Positions 8,354 through 16,243 of a stretch of 64,000 nt of DNA are shown in pieces. The position numbers and the translations under genes were made by a program. Numbering within the stretch: position 1 is the stretch's first letter; each line of letters begins with the position of its first letter. The stretch lies in assembly GCF_002855555.1 (NCBI RefSeq), contig NZ_PKRT01000001.1, positions 186,001 to 250,000 on the forward strand, given 5' to 3'. Below the pieces are notes generated by a model, which was not told the origin of the DNA, did not search any database, and saw nothing but the letters and a program-made list of their open reading frames with translations. Origin of the DNA: Novosphingobium sp. TH158 (GTDB lineage: Bacteria; Pseudomonadota; Alphaproteobacteria; Sphingomonadales; Sphingomonadaceae).

Positions 8354-8445
8354 GGCCGGCCGTCATAAGGACCGGCCGCATGCGCGGTGTTGCCGCGCAT
8401 GATGTATGAATGGGCGTGCCGGTTATGTGGCGAGCCGGCACGCCC
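8354..8445. repeat. Cluster of three consecutive stem-loops
   Basis: Three inverted repeats follow each other within 92 bp. The first is ggccgg/ccggcc (8354-8359, 8372-8377). The second is catgcgcgg/ccgcgcatg with a 5-nt loop (8379-8387, 8393-8401). The third is gggcgtgccgg/ccggcacgccc with a 12-nt loop (8412-8422, 8435-8445). They lie between the end of the RepB-like pair and the convergent orphan antitoxin gene. They lack T-tracts, so they are not typical intrinsic terminators. A structured RNA, a recombination site, a partition site or a bidirectional transcription block are the options. Confidence 0.75.
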
Positions 8446-8466
8446 CAAGAGATCGCGCTGATATGA

Positions 8467-8895
8467 TCAAGAATGCTCCGCTGACTTTTTCAGCATTCGA
8501 GCAACGCCCTTGGCCAATATTTCACCGACCTCAGCCAGCCTCTCCTTGGCGGTCATTTCGTTGGGGTCTGGGCTGCCGGGGGTCCAATGAAGCGTCTTTG
8601 GGCGGGGCGCTGGATACAGATCACCCACAAGAGAGGGCTTCTTTGCAAGCAATGCGAGCAAAACCTTGGCGGCTCCTGTCGGCTGTCGGCGGCCTTGTTC
8701 CCAGTTTATCAAGGTGCCCAGAGGCACCCCGATGCTTGCCGCGAAAGCGCTTTGTGACATTCCGGCCTTGGCCCTAATCGCGGATACGTTGACAACTGGC
8801 ACGTGGGCACGAGGCGGGCGGGTTATCAGATCGTCAGGTGATGCGACGCTTACAGAGACCTTCAGGGCTTTCCATGGTTTGCGCTTTTGCTTCAT
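8467..8895 (-). CDS. Orphan HigA/NadS-like XRE-family regulator
   Basis: A 142-residue XRE protein. Its central HTH, IRAKAGMSQSAFAASIGVPL then GTLINWEQGRRQPTGAAKVL, is close to that of the antitoxin at 3387, down to the shared KKPSLV after the HTH. It adds about 35 residues at the N-terminus and about 45 at the C-terminus (ending in a Lys/Ala-rich helix). No toxin gene lies next to it on either side, so it appears to be a solitary antitoxin-type repressor. Its upstream DNA carries the same operator core as the higBA pair. Confidence 0.82.
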   Translation of the reverse strand: MKQKRKPWKALKVSVSVASPDDLITRPPRAHVPVVNVSAIRAKAGMSQSAFAASIGVPLGTLINWEQGRRQPTGAAKVLLALLAKKPSLVGDLYPAPRPKTLHWTPGSPDPNEMTAKERLAEVGEILAKGVARMLKKSAEHS

Positions 8896-8919
8896 TCCCG
8901 ATTGCTATTTTGCGTCCCA

Positions 8920-8940
8920 AACTACGTCAATGGCGTAGTA
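8920..8940. promoter_or_regulatory. Operator-like inverted repeat, same core as the higBA operator
   Basis: The sequence tacgtcaatggcgta at 8923-8937 differs from the centre of the higBA operator (4041-4055) at one base only. Flanking bases extend it to the imperfect palindrome actacg ... cgtagt. It lies about 25 bp upstream of the orphan antitoxin ATG, where an autoregulatory operator would be expected. Confidence 0.65.
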
Positions 8941-9317
<377 letters not shown>

Positions 9318-9335
9318 ACCGGGGTTTTCCTGCGG

Positions 9336-9412
9336 TGGTGGGCCCGGCAGGACTCGAACCCGCGACCTAGCCGTTATGAGCGGCCAGCTCTAACCAACTG
9401 AGCTACAGGCCC
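9336..9412 (-). tRNA. tRNA with CAT anticodon, probably tRNA-Ile2 (lysidine type)
   Basis: Minus-strand cloverleaf with acceptor GGGCCTG/CGGGCCC, discriminator A and encoded CCA (9336-9338). The anticodon loop contains CAT. The C4-G69 and C5-G68 pairs match the known TilS (lysidine synthase) determinants of E. coli tRNA-Ile2; elongator tRNA-Met differs there. I therefore favour Ile2 reading AUA codons, with elongator Met as the alternative. Confidence 0.85.
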
Positions 9413-9448
9413 GCCCGCAGGAGGCGCGGGTTAGCTTGGCGGGGGCGA

Positions 9449-10453
9449 TTAGGCAAGCGCGACGGAATCCATCACGCCGGCAAGGCCGGTGGGAAGGATA
9501 TTGCGCTTGGCAAGATAGTCGAACACCGTCCGCCACCAGTCGTAGAACGCATCCAGATCTTCCTCGCTGCGGACATAGGGCGTGTAGCCGGGCGCCAGCG
9601 AAGGGCTGTGGAACGAGAAGACCAGCACGGGCACACCTTCATCGATGGCGATATCGATGCCCTTCAGAACCTCGTCCAGCGCGACGCCTTCGGGGGTGAG
9701 CGGAATGCGCTCAAGCATGCCGACGCGGGCGAGGGCGCCGCGCAGGCGCGGGGCGCGCCACATGCGGGGATATAGCCAGGGACCCTGCCTTCGCAGCAGG
9801 CCCCAGAACAGCGTGGTCAGCGGCAGCTCCATCAGCGTGCGCTCTTCGTCGATCCACCAGGGATCGAGCGGCAGGTCACGGAAATTTGCGCCGCCGGTGG
9901 CGCTGTAGTCGAAGCGGCTGCGGGCCGAGGTATCGATCGGTACGCCGAACTCCTTGAGCACCTTGTGCGTGTTCGGACCCACGCCGTAACGGCCCGCGCG
10001 ATAGCCAAGCGGCGCGGCCTCGAAGTTGCGGGTGATCGCCTCATGCAGGCGGGCAAATTTCTCGCGCTCCAGCGCAGCAGGAAGATTGCCGGAGAAGGAA
10101 TTGAATTCGCCCAGTTCTTCTTCGAAAGGCGGGCTGACCCAGGGATGCAGCTGCACGCCAACTTCGGCCCGGCCCATGGCCAGTGGCTCCTTCAGGATTT
10201 CGGCGGCGCGGGGGCAGGTGGCGATGGGATAGTCAACGAGGTAGATCGGGACGATGCCGTAGCCTTCGCAGAACTGCTGGAACTTGGCGAGCCGGGGGAC
10301 GTGGTTGAGGCCGTGGCTGGTCCGGTCGAGCGGGCGGCGCCAGTCGAACTCTTCCTCGGTATCGATTGTCACGACGAAGCGCTGGCCAAAGCCGGGCGCG
10401 AATTGCACCCTGCTGGCCAGTGTCGGCTGGTCGGTTATCTGCCGTTCGGCCAA
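9449..10453 (-). CDS. Polysaccharide deacetylase-like protein (WalW-type)
   Basis: A 334-residue NodB-like TIM-barrel protein. The early motif VVTIDTEEEFDWRR supplies the acidic residues of the metal-binding site, and GVQLHPWVSPPFEEE supplies the histidine region. VLVFSFHSPSLAPGYTPYV marks the late barrel strand. It resembles 'WalW'-type proteins next to sugar-polymer genes in sphingomonads. No signal peptide is visible, so it probably acts in the cytoplasm. No polysaccharide cluster surrounds it here, and the substrate is unknown. Confidence 0.78.
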   Translation of the reverse strand: MAERQITDQPTLASRVQFAPGFGQRFVVTIDTEEEFDWRRPLDRTSHGLNHVPRLAKFQQFCEGYGIVPIYLVDYPIATCPRAAEILKEPLAMGRAEVGVQLHPWVSPPFEEELGEFNSFSGNLPAALEREKFARLHEAITRNFEAAPLGYRAGRYGVGPNTHKVLKEFGVPIDTSARSRFDYSATGGANFRDLPLDPWWIDEERTLMELPLTTLFWGLLRRQGPWLYPRMWRAPRLRGALARVGMLERIPLTPEGVALDEVLKGIDIAIDEGVPVLVFSFHSPSLAPGYTPYVRSEEDLDAFYDWWRTVFDYLAKRNILPTGLAGVMDSVALA

Positions 10454-10500
10454 ACGCTTGCGCCTTTCCCCGTTACTCTGCGCGCCCCGTTGGACCTTCC

Positions 10501-12138
10501 TTAAACGGCAATTCCTTTACTTTCGGTGTTATCCGGCTCGCCGATGCCATCGAGGGCCAGCGGCAGTTCCAGCCGCAGCAGGTTGCCCAGCCGCTCAAGC
10601 CGCCCGCCCGCCGCGCGGGCTTCGCTGGCGGCAAGGCGCAGCGCGAAGCCGGAACCGAACATTCCTGCGCTGATCGGCGTGGAGCCCTGCGAGGCGGCGG
10701 CGTGGAACACGTCCGTCTGGTCGGCCAGCGACTTGGGCAGGGCAATGGTCAGGATTGCCGACTGGCCATGCTTCTGCAGGCCGAGCGCCAGCCGCTCGCC
10801 GGGCGCGGCCGCTGCCGCCAGCGTCGCCATCATCCGCCAGGTCAGGCGCTCAGCCTCCTCGCGCGCCAGGTCGACCGGCAGGGCAGGCGCTTCCTCACCC
10901 AGGGCAAAGCCGCAGTCGCGGGTCGCCGTGTGCGGCTCAAGATGCTGGGCGATAACGAGGGCCACTTCGCCAAGGTCGCACTCGCCCGGCTCCAGCTGCA
11001 TGGCGCCCGTGGTCAGCTTGGCCAGCCTTTCGAGATCGTCAAACCCGGCGAGCATCCGCGCTGCATCGCCGGCGATGGCGGCGGCGTGGGCGCGGTACTC
11101 GTGCGGGGTGGGGCCGAACAACTGCTGCTGGATAACCTCGGCAAAGCCCTGGATCGCATTCACCGGGGTGCGCAGTTCGTGAAGCAACTGGCGCAGCCGG
11201 TCCGCCTCGCCATGCTGCGGGACGGCCGGAACGAGATCGGGCGGGCAGGCCCGGCGCAGCCGGCCTTCGTAGCCGGTGAAGCGGCCATAGGCGTCGAAGC
11301 GCGGATAGGCATCCATCTGCCATTCGCCGCTGATGGCGGGAGCGCCGCTGACCGTGACCGCCTCGCCCCGGATCGGCACGCGGCGACGGAAGGCATCGGC
11401 AACGCCCGGCGCGCAGGCGGCGGCGCTGGTACCATCGCGGGAAATCAGGTGGATACCGGTCAACCCCGGTGCCGCAGCAGGCTCGGCCCAGGTGACGAAC
11501 CCGCGTTCATCGCAGGCGAAGGCCGTGGACAGGAGCGGTGCTTCCGAGCGGACCGGGGCGGGCGCGCCATGTTCCACCAGTTCGGCGCGGCGCTTGCGGT
11601 AGGCTTCGATGCGCTGGACGATCGCGCCGATGCCTTCGCGCGGTTCGGGCAGTCGTTCGCCATGGGTGTCGTTTGCAGGATGCCGCGCGGCGCTGCCGGC
11701 GGGCGGCAGGCTCTGCCGGGCAATCCCCAGCCGTTCGAGCATGGTATCCACCCGCTCGCCCAGATCGGCGCGCCGGCGCAGCAGCAGGCGAGCCTGCGGG
11801 GGCAGGGCGGGGACAAGGTCCAGCCATTCGTCTTCGCCAAGCTGGGCAGCGGCCAGGGCAGCCTCGGCCACGCGCAGATCGGTGCGGGCCAGTTCCGCCA
11901 CCAGACGGGCCGACCGCAGCCTGAGGCCCGATTCGGACAGCACGGCGGCACGGTCCTCGGACGGAATGACCTTCGAAAGTTCTGCCAGCCGCACCCATGC
12001 CGCGTCCACTTCCGCACCCCGCGCGGATACGGGCAGGGTGCCAAGCAAATCAATCAATTGCCGGAACTGCGTGCGCGCAATCGCATCGCTGCCCGCGCGG
12101 ACGCGCAAGACGGTGGCGAGGCGGTCATCGAACTGCAT
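10501..12138 (-). CDS. Sensor histidine kinase with intact H-box but degenerate ATPase domain
   Basis: A soluble, 545-residue kinase-like protein with no membrane segment. The HisKA phospho-acceptor motif LLHELRTPVNAIQGFAEVI lies near residue 320. The C-terminal domain keeps a G2-like FGSGFALRLAASEARAAGG, but I find no N-box Asn cluster and no DxGxG G1 box, so ATP binding may be lost or altered. The N-terminal 300 residues are poorly defined and may include a PAS-like segment. ATG 12138 (MQFDDRLATVL) is preferred over a TTG at 12240. A phosphotransfer or pseudokinase role, as in DivL-like proteins, is inference. Confidence 0.78.
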   Translation of the reverse strand: MQFDDRLATVLRVRAGSDAIARTQFRQLIDLLGTLPVSARGAEVDAAWVRLAELSKVIPSEDRAAVLSESGLRLRSARLVAELARTDLRVAEAALAAAQLGEDEWLDLVPALPPQARLLLRRRADLGERVDTMLERLGIARQSLPPAGSAARHPANDTHGERLPEPREGIGAIVQRIEAYRKRRAELVEHGAPAPVRSEAPLLSTAFACDERGFVTWAEPAAAPGLTGIHLISRDGTSAAACAPGVADAFRRRVPIRGEAVTVSGAPAISGEWQMDAYPRFDAYGRFTGYEGRLRRACPPDLVPAVPQHGEADRLRQLLHELRTPVNAIQGFAEVIQQQLFGPTPHEYRAHAAAIAGDAARMLAGFDDLERLAKLTTGAMQLEPGECDLGEVALVIAQHLEPHTATRDCGFALGEEAPALPVDLAREEAERLTWRMMATLAAAAAPGERLALGLQKHGQSAILTIALPKSLADQTDVFHAAASQGSTPISAGMFGSGFALRLAASEARAAGGRLERLGNLLRLELPLALDGIGEPDNTESKGIAV

Positions 12139-12311
12139 GGATCTGCGCTGCACTTCCCTTAACGGGACGAAGGGGGGAGGCCTCCATACCGTCAATCCCT
12201 GGCTAGCAGGATCGTTCCACGGAAAAAGCGCTGTGGACAACTGCGTCGCAAAGCGGGACGGTTGCTTAACGAAACAATAATATTGCCATCTCTTGCGTCG
12301 GGCGGCAGGTT

Positions 12312-12352
12312 AATTGCCGAATCGGCGGCTTCTGTTTCAAGACTCGGCAATT
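12312..12352. promoter_or_regulatory. Inverted repeat upstream of lrp-type gene
   Basis: Arms aattgccga (12312-12320) and tcggcaatt (12344-12352) are exact reverse complements, 23 bp apart. They end 14 bp before the ATG. The site is a candidate autoregulatory operator for the Lrp-type protein. Confidence 0.5.
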
Positions 12353-12366
12353 CCAGAGGGCAGGCT

Positions 12367-12831
12367 ATGGCAAATCTCGACCAGATCGACCGGCGGCTGC
12401 TTGCCGAATTGCAGGAGGATGGCCGCATTACCAATGTGGAGCTGGCCAACCGCGTCGGGCTGACCGCGCCGCCCTGCCTGCGCCGCGTGCGCGGGCTTGA
12501 GGATTCGGGCGTCATCCGCGGCTACCATGCCGATCTCGATGCTTCCAAGCTGGGCTTTGCCATCACGGTCTTCGCCATGGTCAGCCTCAAGAGCCAGGCG
12601 GAGGATTCGCTGCGCCAGTTCGAAGACGCCATGCGTGCCCTGCCTGAAGTGCGCGAATGCCACATGCTCAACGGCGAGATCGACTTCATCCTGAAGATTG
12701 TCAGCAAGGACCTGCAGAGCTTTCAGGAACTGCTCACCAGCAAGCTGACGCCTGCGCCCAACGTGGCCAGCGTGAAGACATCGCTGACCATCCGCACTGC
12801 CAAGCAGGTGCCGGGCGTTCCGCTCGACTGA
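12367..12831 (+). CDS. Lrp/AsnC-family transcriptional regulator
   Basis: A 154-residue Lrp-family regulator. The winged HTH is NLDQIDRRLLAELQEDGRIT and VELANRVGLTAPPCLRRVRG. The RAM domain has ALPEVRECHMLNGEIDFILK and ends VKTSLTIRTAKQVPG. The ATG at 12367 follows an AGAGGG ribosome site and places the HTH at the usual distance from the N-terminus. The start codon 35 codons upstream would run through the inverted repeat. It looks like a general Lrp. Its target is unknown; the neighbours are a convergent PilZ gene, with only 5 bp between stops, and the sensor kinase gene. Confidence 0.9.
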   Translation: MANLDQIDRRLLAELQEDGRITNVELANRVGLTAPPCLRRVRGLEDSGVIRGYHADLDASKLGFAITVFAMVSLKSQAEDSLRQFEDAMRALPEVRECHMLNGEIDFILKIVSKDLQSFQELLTSKLTPAPNVASVKTSLTIRTAKQVPGVPLD

Positions 12832-12836
12832 GCGGC

Positions 12837-13202
12837 TCAGACCGAAAGCCTGCGCCGGTCGATCGGCTTCGAGCGGGGCGAGCCGTTAAGCAGGTCGTCG
12901 AAGGTTGCGGGATGCAGCGGCTCGACGAATTCGCAGCCGGCGAGGTGTCCGTTCGACCAGCTGATCCGTGCGCTGAGCGGGGCAAGGCCCGGAAGCGTCA
13001 GCCAGAAGGTTTCTCCCGGCGTCAGCTTGTGGAACAGGCTGAGCCTTGCGCCGTGGCAGGAAAGATCGAGCAGCCGCACCCGCGTGCGCCGGCCCTTCTG
13101 GCCGAATTGCACCTCTGCCTGCACGTACTGACGCGGGCTGCGCCGACGGCCTACGCGGTCGTCGGTATCCTGAAACAGGGCTGCAGGCCGTTCATAGGTC
13201 AT
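12837..13202 (-). CDS. PilZ-domain protein, probable c-di-GMP binder
   Basis: A 121-residue single-domain PilZ protein. The c-di-GMP motifs are present: the basic motif VGRRRSPRQYV at about residues 17-27 and DLSCHGARLSL near residue 46 (D/NxSxxG form). Such stand-alone PilZ proteins act as c-di-GMP-responsive adaptors in motility or envelope control. No partner gene is adjacent. Confidence 0.85.
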   Translation of the reverse strand: MTYERPAALFQDTDDRVGRRRSPRQYVQAEVQFGQKGRRTRVRLLDLSCHGARLSLFHKLTPGETFWLTLPGLAPLSARISWSNGHLAGCEFVEPLHPATFDDLLNGSPRSKPIDRRRLSV

Positions 13203-13314
13203 GGGCAGAGTATGGCTCCAACCCTACCCAAGGACGATGAACGATCCTGGTTTATCGCAGGTTAGGAATACGGAGCGGGCCTTTGCATGCCGGGCAGGTC
13301 CGCCGCGCGGCGGT

Positions 13315-14664
13315 TTAACCGTCGCGGCTGGCCAGCCACTCCTCCAACCATTTGATAGTATAGTCTCCGTGGATGAAATCCGGCTCCTTCATCAGGGCCT
13401 GGTGCAGCGGGATCGAGGTCTTGACGCCGGCCACCACCATCTCTTCCAGCGCACGCTTCAGGCGCATGATGCAGCCTTCGCGGGTGCGGCCCTTAACGAT
13501 CAGCTTGGCGATCATCGAATCATAGTAGGGCGGGATTCGGTAGCCGGTGTAGAGCCCGGAATCGACGCGCACGTTCATGCCGCCGGCCGCATGGTACATC
13601 TCAACCAGGCCGGGGGAGGGGGCGAAGGTCCACGAATCCTCGGCGTTGATTCGGCATTCGATGGCGTGGCCGGAAAACTCGATATCGTCCTGCGTGACGG
13701 AAAGCGGCTTGCCTTCCGCAATGCGGATCTGTTCGCGCACCAGGTCAACGCCGGTGATCGCTTCGGTAACCGGGTGTTCCACCTGCAGGCGGGTGTTCAT
13801 CTCGATGAAGTAGAACTCGCCGTTCTCCCAGAGGAACTCGATCGTGCCGGCGCCGCGATAGCCCATGTCGGCCATGGCCTTGGCCACGATGCCGCCCATG
13901 CGCGCCCGTTCCTCGGGACTGATGACGGGGGAGGGGGCCTCTTCCAGCACCTTCTGGTGGCGGCGCTGGAGCGAGCAGTCGCGCTCGCCCAGGTGAATGG
14001 CATTGCCTTCGCCATCGCCGAACACCTGGAATTCGATGTGGCGCGGGTTGCCAAGGTACTTCTCGATATAGACCGTGGCGTCGCCGAAAGCGGCCTTGGC
14101 CTCGCTGCCCGCCTGCTGCATCAGCGTTTCCAGCTGGTCGGGGCTGTTGCACACCTTCATGCCGCGGCCGCCGCCGCCCGATGCCGCCTTGATGATCACC
14201 GGATAGCCGATTTCCTCGGCGATCCTGGCGGCAATCGCGGGATCGGAAACCGCCCCGTCACTGCCCGGAACAAGCGGCAGGCCCAGCGCGCCGGCGGTGC
14301 GCTTGGCCTCCACCTTGTCGCCCATGGTGCGGATGTGTTCGGGCTTGGGGCCGATCCAGGTGATGCCGTGCGTCTCGACGATCTCGGCGAACTGGGCGTT
14401 CTCGGAGAGGAAGCCATAGCCGGGATGGATCGCGTCGGCATGGGTCACTTCCGCTGCCGAAATGATCGCGGCAATGTTGAGATAGCTGTCACGCGCGGCC
14501 GGCGGGCCGATGCAGACGGCATGGTCCGCCAGCCGGACGTGCATGGCATCGGCATCGGCGGTGGAGTGCACGGCCACTGTTTCGATGCCCATCTCGTGAG
14601 CTGCGCGGTGGATGCGCAGCGCGATTTCGCCGCGGTTGGCGATCAGCAGGCGGGTAATGGCCAT
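13315..14664 (-). CDS. accC: Acetyl-CoA carboxylase biotin carboxylase subunit
   Basis: Carboxylates the biotin on AccB with bicarbonate and ATP in the first step of fatty acid synthesis. Its length of 449 residues is typical. It begins with the [16 protein letters not shown] fold, followed by the ATP-grasp domain with [13 protein letters not shown], then [16 protein letters not shown] with the catalytic region, and [12 protein letters not shown]. It lies 3 bp downstream of accB in the same operon. Confidence 0.97.
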   Translation of the reverse strand: MAITRLLIANRGEIALRIHRAAHEMGIETVAVHSTADADAMHVRLADHAVCIGPPAARDSYLNIAAIISAAEVTHADAIHPGYGFLSENAQFAEIVETHGITWIGPKPEHIRTMGDKVEAKRTAGALGLPLVPGSDGAVSDPAIAARIAEEIGYPVIIKAASGGGGRGMKVCNSPDQLETLMQQAGSEAKAAFGDATVYIEKYLGNPRHIEFQVFGDGEGNAIHLGERDCSLQRRHQKVLEEAPSPVISPEERARMGGIVAKAMADMGYRGAGTIEFLWENGEFYFIEMNTRLQVEHPVTEAITGVDLVREQIRIAEGKPLSVTQDDIEFSGHAIECRINAEDSWTFAPSPGLVEMYHAAGGMNVRVDSGLYTGYRIPPYYDSMIAKLIVKGRTREGCIMRLKRALEEMVVAGVKTSIPLHQALMKEPDFIHGDYTIKWLEEWLASRDG

Positions 14665-14667
14665 GGC

Positions 14668-15165
14668 TTAGGAGATCACCACCAGCGGCTGGTCGTATTC
14701 GACCGGCTGGCCGTTTTCGATCAGGATCGCGGAAATCGTGCCGCCCTTGGGCGCGGTGATGGGGTTCATCACCTTCATGGCCTCGACGATCAGCAGGGTA
14801 TCGCCTGCCTTCACCTGCTTGCCGACGGAGACGAAATCGTCCGCGCCGGGTTCGGGCGCGAGGTAGGCGGTGCCGACCATCGGGCTCTTCACGGCGTCGA
14901 CCGGTGCGGCGGCTGCGGCGGCGGGCGCTGCCTCGGCCGTGGCAGCTGCTGCCGGAGCGGCGGCAACCGGTGCCGGCGCGACAGCCGGTGCGGCATAGAC
15001 CGTGCCGACAGATGCAGCGCGTGAGACCTTGATCTTGCGATCGCCGTCTTCCACCTCGATTTCGGTCAGACCGGTGTCGGCCAGCATTTCCGCCAGCTCG
15101 CGCACCAGTGCGGTATCGATATTCATGCCATTGCGGCGCGCGGCGGCGCCTTTTTCATCGCCCAT
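14668..15165 (-). CDS. accB: Acetyl-CoA carboxylase biotin carboxyl carrier protein
   Basis: Carries the biotin used by AccC and the carboxyltransferase. The C-terminal biotinyl domain has EAMKVMNPI with the biotinylated Lys at residue 131. An Ala/Pro-rich linker of about 45 residues precedes it, and the N-terminus has the conserved [22 protein letters not shown] 15165 is chosen because AAGGGGG stands 5 bp before it; ATG 15126 is the alternative. It forms an operon with accC. Confidence 0.96.
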   Translation of the reverse strand: MGDEKGAAARRNGMNIDTALVRELAEMLADTGLTEIEVEDGDRKIKVSRAASVGTVYAAPAVAPAPVAAAPAAAATAEAAPAAAAAAPVDAVKSPMVGTAYLAPEPGADDFVSVGKQVKAGDTLLIVEAMKVMNPITAPKGGTISAILIENGQPVEYDQPLVVIS

Positions 15166-15277
15166 GCGGGCCCCCTTGCAAGTTCACGACCGGAGGCCGC
15201 CCTATCGCCGGAGCGATGCGGCTGGCAAGGGGCTAAGCGGACTTTATGGGGATTACCGATGCCGCAGCGGCCGGCGA

Positions 15278-15595
15278 TCAGCCTTCCGGGCTGCCGACGC
15301 TGTTATCGAAATAGGCGGAATTCGGGTCCATCGAGGCCTTTTCGTCAGCCCGTTCGGCCTCCGATGGCGGGTTGTCGTCCGGGCCGAAGCCGCCGCTCTT
15401 GGAACCGAAGGCAACGGCCTTCTGGGCGGCCGTTTCTGCCGCTTTCTGGGCAGCCTCGGCGCGCTGGGCGGCCTGTTCGGCCCGGGCAAGCTTCTCTTCC
15501 AGATCGCCGGAGCGGCCGGAACCGCAACCGGCGAGAAGGGCCAGCGAAAGACCGGCAAGGGTCATGCGAAGAATATGCGACGGGCGCTGGATCAT
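15278..15595 (-). CDS. Small Ala/Glu-rich lipoprotein
   Basis: A 105-residue protein with a lipoprotein signal peptide ending LALLAGC, so the Cys at residue 24 should be lipidated. A Glu/Ala/Lys-rich stretch from residue 31 to 62 has the look of a helix or coiled coil (KLARAEQAAQRAEAAQKAA). It ends in an acidic tail. No known family is recognised. Short lipoproteins of this type often lie in the periplasm or outer membrane. Confidence 0.75.
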   Translation of the reverse strand: MIQRPSHILRMTLAGLSLALLAGCGSGRSGDLEEKLARAEQAAQRAEAAQKAAETAAQKAVAFGSKSGGFGPDDNPPSEAERADEKASMDPNSAYFDNSVGSPEG

Positions 15596-15669
15596 GGTTT
15601 CCTGCGTTCTCTCGAGGTTCGGACGCCGGGATAGCGCAGGATGCTTTACCGATCCCTAACCGCCTTTGT

Positions 15670-16083
15670 TCAGCGATCGCTGCCCGCGATCTTCCCCCAC
15701 TGGCGGGCGGCGGTATAGCCCAGATAACCGGTGCCGAAGAGCGCATAGAGCGGCTCCGGCAGCCCGCCGAGGTAGGAATTCATGCCCGCGGCGATCGAAG
15801 CTGCCGCATCCGGGCGGAAGGCCGCGATCAGCCCCATGGGCAGTGCCCACAGGATCATGGCGTACATAACGTAAAGGAAGCTCGGGCGGGCGCGGCTGGT
15901 CCATGGATCGTGCGAATTGGCCTCGGCGACGATGGCGGAAAGGCGCGTTTGCAGCATTTCCATTTCCTGCGTGCCTTGCAGCTTGATGAGTTCGAGCTTG
16001 GCAGCATCGCGCGCCTTGGGATCGGGGATGATGTTGTCTACGATGGCGGTAAGCGGGCCGAGCAGGGTATCGAGAATGGACAT
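15670..16083 (-). CDS. Holin of 3TM GTA type
   Basis: A 137-residue protein of the family described as 'holin of 3TMs, for gene-transfer release'. It begins LLGPLTAIVDNIIPDPKARD, then AAKLELIKLQ and a helix. Two or three membrane segments follow: FLYVMYAMILWALPMGLIAAF and a C-terminal segment around PEPLYALFGTGYLGYTAARQ. No GTA or phage structural gene is adjacent, so it stands alone. The expected role is membrane permeabilisation during particle release. Confidence 0.85.
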   Translation of the reverse strand: MSILDTLLGPLTAIVDNIIPDPKARDAAKLELIKLQGTQEMEMLQTRLSAIVAEANSHDPWTSRARPSFLYVMYAMILWALPMGLIAAFRPDAAASIAAGMNSYLGGLPEPLYALFGTGYLGYTAARQWGKIAGSDR

Positions 16084-16108
16084 TTCGGTTCTCCAAAAAC
16101 AATTTTGC

Positions 16109-16135
16109 TAACCAAAATGGCTCATGTAGGAAAGC
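16109..16135. promoter_or_regulatory. Operator-like element upstream of the holin gene
   Basis: taaccaaaatgg (16109-16120) is followed by gtaggaaagc (16126-16135), about 26 bp upstream of the holin ATG. The same two words, the second one inverted, occur together at 25296-25324 upstream of the S24-type repressor gene. They may form a shared control site. Confidence 0.4.
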
Positions 16136-16243
16136 AACAACTGGCGAATTCCCGCGCTCTGGCGATTATCGGCGAGCTTGCTGGACAGGACTGTTGATTG
16201 CGGCAAATTGCGCGCAACGAATCGATACCGATCGGGAGAAACC

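Noticed and set aside
10366..12162. 598-codon plus-strand frame opposite the sensor kinase
   Set aside because: Shadow of a GC-rich gene; composition is Arg/Gly/Gln-rich without domains, while the minus strand has a clear H-box.
12230..12245. tgtggacaa words here and near 49074 considered as DnaA boxes or an origin
   Set aside because: Single words only, without clustering, AT-rich unwinding DNA or replication genes.
13201..15024. 607-codon plus-strand frame opposite accB-accC
   Set aside because: accC and accB on the minus strand are unmistakable; the plus frame is low-complexity.
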